Assembly: GCF_001514145.1 (NCBI RefSeq)
Contig: NZ_KQ948668.1
Location: 248,001 to 312,000 of the forward strand
Source of the DNA: Streptomyces canus
GTDB taxonomy: Bacteria > Actinomycetota > Actinomycetes > Streptomycetales > Streptomycetaceae
Length of the DNA stretch: 64,000 bases
Direction: 5' to 3'
Shown here: in pieces, positions 15,577 to 23,304 of the stretch
Position numbering within the stretch: the stretch's first letter is position 1
Layout of the letters: every line of letters begins with the position of its first letter
Notes under the pieces: generated by a model
What the model was told of the DNA's origin: nothing
Seen by the model: the letters and a program-made list of their open reading frames with translations, nothing else
The model's database searches: none
Translations under genes and position numbers: made by a program

Positions 15577-18500
15577 GGGCCGTACACCTTTGCTTCGAGG
15601 AGGCCGACGGAGTTGCTGCCGTTGCTCGTGAGCAGCACCCGCAGCCGCGTGGTGTTGGTGGCGGTGAAGGTGACGCTGTTGTACTGGTTCTTGGCGAGGG
15701 GATAGCCGCTCGCGCCCGGCACGTCGACGTAGGCGCTGCCGTTCCAGTACTGGAGCTTCCAGGAACTCGGCATGTCGATGCCCTGGTCGTCGTCGAAGAA
15801 GTACACGTCGGCCCTGTTGAGGGTCTTCGCCGCCGGCCAGGTCAGCTCGGCCCACTGCTGTCCCGTCTCCGGCCAGGTGCCCCAGCGCGGGTTGACGGTG
15901 TCGTTGGACGAGGGCGGGTCGATGCCGTCGTTGACGGCGGTGACGCTCTCCCAGGCAGAGGTGTACGACGCCGAAGCCGTCGCCGACGACGCCTGGTTGG
16001 CCGGTGGCTGCACACCGCCCCGGTTGAACACCTTGACCTCGGTCAGGCCCGTCCTGGCGCCGGAGGCGTTGGTGGCCAGGACGCGGACACGCTGGGCGCT
16101 GATCGCCGGGAACCTCACCAGGTTGTAGTTGGCACGCGGTGCCGCCGGACTCTTCGTCTGGCTGGGGGCGTCCACCCATGAACTGCCGTTGTAGTACTGG
16201 ACGGTGTACGCCGACGGTGCTCGGTAGGCCGTACTCGCCGGGCGGCTGTCCTTGAAGTACAGGCGCACCTCGTTGAGCGTGCGGGCCGTGCCGAAATTGA
16301 GCTCGTACCAGTCCTGGGCGGCCGATCCGCCGGCGCCCCAGAACGGTTCGTTGGTGGGATAGCCGTCGACCGCTCCGCCCACCGTGCTGCCGGAGCCGGT
16401 GGAGGAGGCCGACACGGTCGCACCGGCAGCGACGTTGGTCAGGTCGGCGGTGAGGTCGACGCCGGCCTTGGCGAGCATGTCGACCATGCGGGGACTGTCC
16501 TGCACGACCTGGTTCGGCGCCTTGAGCCCGGCGACGGCCGTGTGGTGGGTGACCGTGCCGCTCGTGGTGACGTCACCGGTGGCCGGATCCCAGGTGAAGG
16601 GCACCAGCGAGCCGACCGTGGCGACCCGGTTGCCGTTGACGTAGATCGAGTAGCCCTCCGGGATGCCCGGGTACCGCACCACACCGTCGGCCGGGTCGTC
16701 CCAGACGATCGACAGGTCGGCGCCCCGGTAACGGAGGTTGTTGACCGTGAAGTGGTCCCAGCCGATGTCGATGGGGGAGAGCTCCACCTTGGCGTCGTTG
16801 CGCGGCCGCAGCCCCGCCACGTCCTCGATCACGGTCCAGTTGCTGCTGCCGAGGATGTTGTGGTGGATCCAGGAACGGTAGGTGATCGCGCTGCCGTTCC
16901 AGTCCGCCCAGAACTCGTTGGCGTCCGGCCACCGGGTGTCGCCGCCGACGTACTGGGCCCAGGCGTTCCAGTAGAGGAGCTTCTTGTAGTCCGTCGCCTT
17001 CATCCAGGAGTTGGGATAGTTGCGCAACACCGAGGAGTACAGCCGGAACTGGACGGTGGAGTTGATCGTCGAGAAGTTGTTGGAGCCGGGCTCGCCCGCG
17101 TCGGCGGCCGCCTTCTTGTCGACCTGATTGGCCGTGTAGAAGGGGAAGACCGGGTACTGGGCGGGGTCGTCGTACAGGCGCAACGCCTGCTTGTACGTGG
17201 CCGTGTCGGGGACCGCCCCGACCGAGAACGGGTAGTAGTTGTTGATCTCCTTCCAGGGCACCCACTCGTTGGTCGACTTCAACCGGTGCTCGAACAACTG
17301 CCGGTTGGGGTTCCAGAGCACATTGACGATGGCGTCCTTGATCTGGTTCGCCAGCGTGCGCATCTCCGTCGCCTTGGCCGTGTTGCCGGTCGCCTCGTAG
17401 GCCTGTGCGGCGGCGAGAGCCCCGCTGTACTGGTAGGCGGACTCGGCGCGGTCCATGTTCCCGGGCTTCCAGTGGAAGGAGACCGCGTCGGCGTCGTTGC
17501 CGGTCAGGGCGCCCCAGTCGTACTCGATCAGCTTGTTGTCGTCGTGGTCGTAGTAGGCGAGCTGTCCCTTCACGTCGCCTTCGGCGTAGTGGGCGAGCTG
17601 GCCCGCGATCGCCGGCTGGCCGCCGTGGATCTGGTAGCTCTTCCAGGCCGCCTCCGCGATGTACTGGGTGTAGCTGTTCGACCAGTTCGCCGGATCGCCC
17701 GGGTTGTCGAGGAAGCGCCCGCCCTTGGACACCTGGCCGACGCTCAGCCAGTCCCCGTACGAATAGGCCGGGTTGCGCAGGTACTTGAGGTCGTCGATGT
17801 GCATCGGCTGGGTCAGCGCGATCGCGTTGTTGTAGCCGAGGACGCCCTCGGTGGAGGTCGGGAACTGGAAGGTCTGCCCGGGGATGTCGGCGTCGAGGTT
17901 GTTGAAGCGCATCAGCCACCAGCGGTAGTAGATGTTCTTCTTGATCGCCGGCTCCGGTACGTCGATGTAGGGCACGTTCTGCGCCCACCACAGGTTGTAG
18001 GCCCGGACGTGGGTCGCGAAGGCGGTCGCGTTGGAGTAGCCCGCGTAGGCGTTGTACTCGGTCAGCGACTCGGGGATCTCGTCGGTGACGAAGCCCATGA
18101 CCACCTTGGCGGTCACCGTCGCCCCGGCCGCGATCGTCACCGACCGGTTGAGGCCGCCGCCGGACACGCTGAAACCGTCGCCGGTGAGCCGGGGCCGGAG
18201 GGTGGTGAGGTTGTTGTAGGCGTTGACCTGGCCGGTCAGCTCGCTGCCGGTGCCCGTGGTGGCGTACGGCGAGGTCGCCCGCAGTTGCAGGGTGGTCGAG
18301 CCGCTGCCGTTGTTCTTGATCGACAGGTTCGTCACGGCGACGTTGTTGTCGGTGATGAACTTGGTCTGCTCGACCGAGACCGAGCCGCTGGTGTGGACGC
18401 TCTTCCAGTGGCTGGGCGTCTGACGGCGCTGGGAGACCTGCTCGGTGAAGGTGCCCGGGGTGACCGCGACGGTGTAGGCGCTGTTGTCGTTGACGCTCTC

Positions 18501-18863
18501 CCAGTAGGCGACCTTGCCGGCGAACCCGAGCCGGGCGGGGTCGTGCTCCTTCATGAAGAGCGCCCGTCCGCGGCTCATCAGCCAGGGTCCGGCCGGGTCG
18601 TCGCCGGTGCGGGCCAGCAGCCGGTCCATCCAGAAGTCGGTGCCCGAGCTCTCCGCGTCGTAGATGGCCCGCATCATGTCGCCGGTGGTCTGGGCGACGG
18701 GCGGGGCGGGGATCGCCGGCCCGGTGAAGGTGGGGAACCCGATGGTCTGCGCGGCACGGGCCGGGGCCGCGAGGGAGACGGAACACAGGAGGAGCGCCAG
18801 GATCACGAGGAGGCGCTGGGGGACGGTCCCGGTTCGTCGTCGCGGCGGAGTTCGTCTTCGCAT
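15573..18863 (-). CDS. Large secreted (alpha/alpha)6-barrel glycosidase with two discoidin domains
   Basis: A 1096-residue exported protein. After a signal peptide (LLVILALLLCSVSLAAPARA) comes an N-terminal beta-sandwich, then an (alpha/alpha)6 catalytic region (about residues 300-700) with IYYRWWLMRFNN, EYDWGALTGNDADAV, PWKEINNYYPF and FWADWNGSAITYRSWIHHNI, resembling MGH1-like/GH63-related domains. Two C-terminal F5/8 type C (discoidin, CBM32-like) modules follow (about 790-935 and 945-1096). I cannot assign a CAZy family with certainty; GH142-like is one possibility. It is the first gene of the operon with secreted GH43, behind a LacI-type operator, so arabinose-containing plant glycans are the likely target. 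Confidence 0.8.
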   Translation of the reverse strand: MRRRTPPRRRTGTVPQRLLVILALLLCSVSLAAPARAAQTIGFPTFTGPAIPAPPVAQTTGDMMRAIYDAESSGTDFWMDRLLARTGDDPAGPWLMSRGRALFMKEHDPARLGFAGKVAYWESVNDNSAYTVAVTPGTFTEQVSQRRQTPSHWKSVHTSGSVSVEQTKFITDNNVAVTNLSIKNNGSGSTTLQLRATSPYATTGTGSELTGQVNAYNNLTTLRPRLTGDGFSVSGGGLNRSVTIAAGATVTAKVVMGFVTDEIPESLTEYNAYAGYSNATAFATHVRAYNLWWAQNVPYIDVPEPAIKKNIYYRWWLMRFNNLDADIPGQTFQFPTSTEGVLGYNNAIALTQPMHIDDLKYLRNPAYSYGDWLSVGQVSKGGRFLDNPGDPANWSNSYTQYIAEAAWKSYQIHGGQPAIAGQLAHYAEGDVKGQLAYYDHDDNKLIEYDWGALTGNDADAVSFHWKPGNMDRAESAYQYSGALAAAQAYEATGNTAKATEMRTLANQIKDAIVNVLWNPNRQLFEHRLKSTNEWVPWKEINNYYPFSVGAVPDTATYKQALRLYDDPAQYPVFPFYTANQVDKKAAADAGEPGSNNFSTINSTVQFRLYSSVLRNYPNSWMKATDYKKLLYWNAWAQYVGGDTRWPDANEFWADWNGSAITYRSWIHHNILGSSNWTVIEDVAGLRPRNDAKVELSPIDIGWDHFTVNNLRYRGADLSIVWDDPADGVVRYPGIPEGYSIYVNGNRVATVGSLVPFTWDPATGDVTTSGTVTHHTAVAGLKAPNQVVQDSPRMVDMLAKAGVDLTADLTNVAAGATVSASSTGSGSTVGGAVDGYPTNEPFWGAGGSAAQDWYELNFGTARTLNEVRLYFKDSRPASTAYRAPSAYTVQYYNGSSWVDAPSQTKSPAAPRANYNLVRFPAISAQRVRVLATNASGARTGLTEVKVFNRGGVQPPANQASSATASASYTSAWESVTAVNDGIDPPSSNDTVNPRWGTWPETGQQWAELTWPAAKTLNRADVYFFDDDQGIDMPSSWKLQYWNGSAYVDVPGASGYPLAKNQYNSVTFTATNTTRLRVLLTSNGSNSVGLLEAKVYGP

Positions 18864-18888
18864 CGGATGCTCCCCTTTGCTGAAACGA

Positions 18889-18933
18889 CCTAAAAGGTTT
18901 TCGCAACGTAGGAGCGAGCTGATGGAGTGTCAA
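18889..18933 (-). promoter_or_regulatory. Promoter and LacI-type operator of the secreted glycosidase operon
   Basis: On the minus strand TTGACA (18933-18928), a 17-bp spacer and TACGTT (18910-18905) make a near-consensus sigma-70 promoter. Directly after the -10 box is CGAAAACCTTTTAGG (18903-18889), which matches CGAAAGCCTTTTCGG at the ABC-importer promoter in 12 of 15 positions. An operator at +1 is the normal position for LacI repression. An AAAGGGGAG ribosome-binding site precedes the ATG at 18863. Confidence 0.7.
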
Positions 18934-18971
18934 GAGAGGTCGGTGATGACCGAGTTCGCCAACCGCATGGT

Positions 18972-20000
18972 TCAGGACAGGTGAGCCGTGGACCCCCGGA
19001 TCACGACCCGGCACGGCAGCGTCTCCACCCCCGAGCGGGGAATGCCGTCGATCGCACCGAACAGCGCCTGGGCGGCCGCCCGTCCGACCTGCTCCAGGTT
19101 CATGTCGACGCTCGTCAGCGGCGGCCTCGAGGCCGAGGTCAGGACCTGCCAGTTGTCGAAGCCCATGACCGCCACGTCCTCCGGCACCCGGTGCCCGCGC
19201 TCCCGCAGGATCTCGACGACCCCCCGCGCGATCTGGTCGCTGCCGCACAGCACCGCGTCCACGTCGGCGTGCCGCTCCAGCAGCATCGCGGTGGCCGCCC
19301 GCCCCCACCCCTCCGACCACTCCGCGAACCGCGGTTCCCCGACGAAGTCCAGCCCCGCGCCCGCGAGGGCCGCCCGGGCGCCGTCCGCCCGGTCCCGCGC
19401 GGCGAGATAGCCCGGGTCGCCGGTGATGTGCGCGATCCGGGTGCGCCCGCAGGCCAGCAGGTGCTCGACCGCGATCCGGCCCGCGTCCACGTTGTCAGGC
19501 ACGATCGACAGATCTGCCGGGTCGTCGGAGGGGGCGTACGCGTACACGACGGGAACGGGCAGGTCGCGGCCCAGGGAGGGGCGTGGATCGGTCCGGCTGC
19601 CCACCACGATCAGCCCGTCGACCCGGCGCCCGAGCAGCGCGCGCACATGATGCTGCTCGCGGATCGCGTCACCGCGCGCGTCGCACAGGAACACCGCGAC
19701 CTCGCCCGCGCCGAAGGCGTCCTCGGCGCCCATGAGGATCGGGATGCTGAATCTGCCCTCCAGGTCGCTGGTGAGCAGCCCGACGGTGCCGGTCCGTCCG
19801 GCGAGCAGTCCCCGGGCCAGCTGGTTGGGCCGGAACGACAGCCGCTCCGCCGCCTCGATCACGCGCTGCCGGGTCTCGGCGCGCACCTGACTGCGGCCGT
19901 TGAGGGCCTTGGACGCCGTGGCCACCGAGACGCCGGCGAGCCGGGCGACGTCGGTGAGGGTGGCGGTGTGCGAACGAGCGGGGCCGGGGGCGGGTGTCAT
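18972..20000 (-). CDS. LacI family transcriptional repressor
   Basis: A 342-residue LacI/GalR regulator: N-terminal HTH TLTDVARLAGVSVATASKAL and hinge LSFRPNQLARGL, then a periplasmic-binding-protein-like sensor domain. It sits between the secreted glycosidase operon (same strand, downstream) and the divergent sugar ABC importer/GH127 operon. Shared CGAAA(A/G)CCTTTT operators at both promoters make it the probable local repressor, relieved by an arabinose-containing oligosaccharide. The sequence GCGAGAATTTTCGC at 20041-20054 upstream of its own start may be a third, weaker site. Confidence 0.9.
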   Translation of the reverse strand: MTPAPGPARSHTATLTDVARLAGVSVATASKALNGRSQVRAETRQRVIEAAERLSFRPNQLARGLLAGRTGTVGLLTSDLEGRFSIPILMGAEDAFGAGEVAVFLCDARGDAIREQHHVRALLGRRVDGLIVVGSRTDPRPSLGRDLPVPVVYAYAPSDDPADLSIVPDNVDAGRIAVEHLLACGRTRIAHITGDPGYLAARDRADGARAALAGAGLDFVGEPRFAEWSEGWGRAATAMLLERHADVDAVLCGSDQIARGVVEILRERGHRVPEDVAVMGFDNWQVLTSASRPPLTSVDMNLEQVGRAAAQALFGAIDGIPRSGVETLPCRVVIRGSTAHLS

Positions 20001-20088
20001 GCGGGGTCTCCTGTCTCGCGTCGCGCACTCTCAACCGTACGCGAGAATTTTCGCTCGCCCACCTGAACTCGTTGTTCTGCGCGGGGGA

Positions 20089-20134
20089 TTGACGGGCAGT
20101 GAGCTCGGTTCTAGCTTGACGAAAGCCTTTTCGG
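20089..20134 (+). promoter_or_regulatory. Promoter and LacI-type operator of the ABC importer/GH127 operon
   Basis: TTGACG (20089-20094), a 17-bp spacer and TAGCTT (20112-20117) form a clear promoter. The operator CGAAAGCCTTTTCGG (20120-20134) starts 2 bp after the -10 box, the same geometry as at the divergent secreted-glycosidase promoter. The gene's ATG is at 20174 with AGGGGGATC upstream. Confidence 0.7.
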
Positions 20135-20173
20135 CCCGTTTCTTCCGGGTGCTCGTCACGTAGGGGGATCGTC

Positions 20174-21487
20174 ATGGGGAGCCCGTTCGGATCGCGTGGA
20201 CCCGTCCGCCGACTCGTCACCGCCGCAGTCGCCCTGGCCGCCACCGTCGGCCTCGCCACGGCCTGCGGATCGGGGGACGACGACTCCGGCGGCGGGGGAG
20301 GGGGCACAGCGGACGCGAAGGGCGTCGACGACGGCGCCACGCTGACGATGTGGACCCGCGCGGCGACCCGCCCGCAGAGCGAGGCCCTGGTCAAGGCGTA
20401 CAACGCCCACCACAAGAACAAGGTCGAACTGACCGTCGTCCCCACCGACGACTACCAGGCCAAGGTCGGCGCGGCCGCCGGCTCCAAGGACCTCCCCGAC
20501 CTGTTCGCCTCCGACGTGGTGTTCGTCCCGAACTACACCTCCAGTGGGCTCTTCGCCGACCTCACCGGCCGCATCGACGCCCTGCCCTTCGCGGACGACC
20601 TCGCCCAGTCGCACATCAAGGCGGGCACGTACGACGGCAAGAAGTACGTCGTCCCGCACACCCTCGACCTCTCGGTGCTCTTCTACAACAAGGACCTCTA
20701 CCGCCGGGCGAAGCTCGACCCCGGCAAGCCGCCCACCACGCTGGCCGAGTGGGACCAACAGGCGCGGGCCGTCGACAAGTTGGGCGGTGGCGTCAGCGGC
20801 ACCTTCTTCGGCGGCAACTGCGGCGGCTGTGGCGTCTTCACCTGGTGGCCGTCGATCTGGGCGGCCGGCGAGGACGTACTGAACAAGGACGGCACCGAGG
20901 CCCTCCTGGCCTCCGACACCGCCGAGAAGGTCTACGACACCTACCGCGGCTGGGTCCAGGACGACATCGTGGCCCCCGGCGCCCGCGACGAGACCGGGGT
21001 GACCTGGACCGGAGTCTTCCCGAAGGGCAAGGTCGGCGTGATGCCCATGCCGTCGACGACCCTGGGCCTGATGCCCAAGGACCTCGACCTCGGTGTCGCC
21101 CCCATTCCCGGACCCGACGGCGGCAAGTCCACCTTCGTCGGCGGGGACGCCATCGGCATCTCCGCCACCAGCGACAAGACCGACCAGGCCTGGAACTTCC
21201 TCGCCTGGTCCGTGGGCGACGAGGCACAGGTCGACGTGGTCGCCGCGCACAAGGACGTGGTGGCCCGCACCGACCTCGCGTCCAACAAGTACTCCAAGGC
21301 CGACCCGCGCCTGGTCACCATCAACCAGCTGGTGGCGGACGGCCGTACCCCCTACGCCCTGAAGTTCGGCCAGACCTTCAACGACCCCAACGGGCCCTGG
21401 CTGACCCTGATGCGTGACGCCGTCTTCGGTGACGCGGCGAAGGTCGAGAAGGACAACGAGGCCGTCACCGCCTCACTGACCGACTGA
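20174..21487 (+). CDS. ABC sugar-binding lipoprotein
   Basis: A 437-residue family-1 extracellular solute-binding protein. The N terminus is a lipoprotein signal with lipobox LATAC (Cys31), followed by a short acidic Gly-rich linker and the binding domain with DDYQAKVGAAAGSKDLPDLF and SVLFYNKDLYRRA. It captures an oligosaccharide at the cell surface and delivers it to the two permeases that follow. LacI control and linkage to GH127 (beta-L-arabinofuranosidase) suggest a beta-L-arabino-oligosaccharide or arabinobiose-type ligand. Confidence 0.9.
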   Translation: MGSPFGSRGPVRRLVTAAVALAATVGLATACGSGDDDSGGGGGGTADAKGVDDGATLTMWTRAATRPQSEALVKAYNAHHKNKVELTVVPTDDYQAKVGAAAGSKDLPDLFASDVVFVPNYTSSGLFADLTGRIDALPFADDLAQSHIKAGTYDGKKYVVPHTLDLSVLFYNKDLYRRAKLDPGKPPTTLAEWDQQARAVDKLGGGVSGTFFGGNCGGCGVFTWWPSIWAAGEDVLNKDGTEALLASDTAEKVYDTYRGWVQDDIVAPGARDETGVTWTGVFPKGKVGVMPMPSTTLGLMPKDLDLGVAPIPGPDGGKSTFVGGDAIGISATSDKTDQAWNFLAWSVGDEAQVDVVAAHKDVVARTDLASNKYSKADPRLVTINQLVADGRTPYALKFGQTFNDPNGPWLTLMRDAVFGDAAKVEKDNEAVTASLTD

Positions 21488-21489
21488 CC

Positions 21490-22464
21490 ATGCCGCAGGG
21501 GCTACGGCTGAGGAGGGACATGCAGGTGAAGACACCGGACCGGGAGACAGTCGAACCCCTGGTCCGGACGGAACGCCGGCAGCGCCGCCTGTGGCACTCC
21601 CGCACCCTCCAAGGCCTTGGATACGCCACCCCGACAGCCGTGTTCGTCGCCGTCCTCTTCGTCCTGCCCCTCCTCCTCGTCGGCCAGATGTCGCTCCACG
21701 ACTGGCCGTTGCTCGCCGGCGACCAGGGGGCCAACACCCCCGAGAACTACACCGACGTCACCGACAGCACCCTGTTCTGGCCCGCGGTCCGCTTCACGCT
21801 CCTCTACACGGGGATCGTCACCGTCGTCCTCCTCGGCCTCGCGCTCCTCCTCGCGCTGCTGGTGCAGGAGTCCCGCCCCGGCACCGGCTTCTTCCGCACG
21901 GTCTACTTCCTGCCGGGCGCCCTCGGGCTCGCCTCCGCCTCCCTGCTGTTCTGGGGCATGTACAGCCCCACCACCGGCCCGCTCAGCCGCCCCCTGGAGG
22001 AACTCGGCCTGGTCGACGGCCCGGTGTCCTTTCTCGGCACACCGACCTCAGCCCTGCTGTCGACGGTGTTCCTCGTCGTCTGGAAGTTCGCCGGCTTCTA
22101 CATGCTGATCCTGCTCGTCGGCCTCCAGCGCATCCCGCACGAGCTGTACGAGGCGGCGCGCATGGACGGCGCCGGCCGCGGCCAGATCTTCCGCTCCATC
22201 ACCCTGCCGCTGCTGCGGCCCTCCCTCGCCCTGTCCCTGCTGCTGTGCGTGACCGGATCGCTGCTCGCCTTCGACCAGTTCTTCGTCCTGACCAAGGGCG
22301 GTCCGGACAACAGCACCGTGACGGTCGTGCAGTTGATCTACCGGGAGGCGTTCCAGCGGCTCGACCTCGGTACCGCGGCGGCCCTCTCGATCCTCGTGCT
22401 GGCCGCGCTGCTCCTCCTCAACGCCCTGCAGTTCCGCGGTCTGCGGCACGCCGACGAATCATGA
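21490..22464 (+). CDS. ABC sugar permease (MalF-like)
   Basis: A 324-residue inner-membrane permease with six hydrophobic spans and the cytoplasmic EAA loop ELYEAARMDGAGRGQIFRSI that contacts the ATPase. It starts 2 bp after the binding-protein gene and ends overlapping the next permease start (ATGA). An alternative start is the ATG at 21520. No ATP-binding gene is in this operon; in Streptomyces such importers are commonly energised by the shared ATPase MsiK encoded elsewhere. Confidence 0.9.
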   Translation: MPQGLRLRRDMQVKTPDRETVEPLVRTERRQRRLWHSRTLQGLGYATPTAVFVAVLFVLPLLLVGQMSLHDWPLLAGDQGANTPENYTDVTDSTLFWPAVRFTLLYTGIVTVVLLGLALLLALLVQESRPGTGFFRTVYFLPGALGLASASLLFWGMYSPTTGPLSRPLEELGLVDGPVSFLGTPTSALLSTVFLVVWKFAGFYMLILLVGLQRIPHELYEAARMDGAGRGQIFRSITLPLLRPSLALSLLLCVTGSLLAFDQFFVLTKGGPDNSTVTVVQLIYREAFQRLDLGTAAALSILVLAALLLLNALQFRGLRHADES

Positions 22465-23300
22465 AGGGGGACCACGCCGTGCGCACCCGGGCTCTCGGAC
22501 AGACGCCGTACTACGTCGTCGCCTCCGGCCTCGCCGTCATCTTCCTCTTCCCGCTGCTCTGGAACACCTGGGCCTCCGTCAGCGCCCAGCCCGGCACCGC
22601 CCAGGAGTCCGGCTACGGCTTCGGCAACTACCGCACCCTCCTCGACTACGACGCCGGACTGTGGCGCTACCTCCTCAACTCGACCGTCGTCTCGGCCCTC
22701 ACGGTCGCGCTCACCGTCGGTGTGTCGCTCCTCGGCGGCTACGCCTTCGCACGGTTCAGCTTCCCCGGCAAGAACCTGCTGTTCCTGCTGACCCTGGCCA
22801 TCCTCATGGTCCCGTACGCCACCCTCCTGATCCCCCTCTACGTCCTCCTCGGCCGGCTGCACCTCCAGAACTCCCTGCTCGGGCTGAGCCTGGTGCTGGC
22901 CATGTTCCAACTGCCGTTCGCCACCTTCATGATGAGGATCTCCTTCGAGGCGGTCCCCCGCGAACTGGAGGAGTCGGCCCTCGTCGACGGCTGCGGCACC
23001 GCGGGCGCCCTGCGCCGGGTGCTGATCCCGGCGGTGCGGCCGGGAGTGATCACGGTGGGCCTCTTCGCCTTCCTCGCGGCCTGGAACGACTTCATCGCCC
23101 CGCTGATCCTCATCTCCGACAGCGAGAAGGCGCCCCTGCCGCTGGCCGTGGCGAATCTGCGCCAACAGAGCATGGGGGCCGTCGACTACGGCGCCACCGA
23201 GGCGGGCGTGGTGGTGCTCGCCGTGCCCTGTCTCCTCGTTTTCCTGCTTCTGCAACGGCACTACGTGCGCGGGTTCATGTCGGGCGCCCTGAAGGGATGA
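22461..23300 (+). CDS. ABC sugar permease (MalG-like)
   Basis: A 279-residue second permease of the importer with six membrane spans, the EAA-type loop ELEESALVDGCGTAGALRRV and the usual C-terminal RGFMSGALKG. It starts at ATG 22461 overlapping the previous stop. With the upstream permease it forms the heterodimeric channel. The GH127 gene begins 4 bp after its stop. Confidence 0.9.
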   Translation: MKGDHAVRTRALGQTPYYVVASGLAVIFLFPLLWNTWASVSAQPGTAQESGYGFGNYRTLLDYDAGLWRYLLNSTVVSALTVALTVGVSLLGGYAFARFSFPGKNLLFLLTLAILMVPYATLLIPLYVLLGRLHLQNSLLGLSLVLAMFQLPFATFMMRISFEAVPRELEESALVDGCGTAGALRRVLIPAVRPGVITVGLFAFLAAWNDFIAPLILISDSEKAPLPLAVANLRQQSMGAVDYGATEAGVVVLAVPCLLVFLLLQRHYVRGFMSGALKG

Positions 23301-23304
23301 CGCG

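Noticed and set aside
16542..18893. 783-residue plus-strand ORF opposite the large glycosidase gene
   Set aside because: Low-complexity Val/Gly/Arg shadow of the well-supported minus-strand gene, with no domain and no ribosome-binding site.
16573..19320. 915-residue minus-strand ORF in another frame
   Set aside because: Arg/Pro-rich shadow spanning two real genes (glycosidase and LacI).
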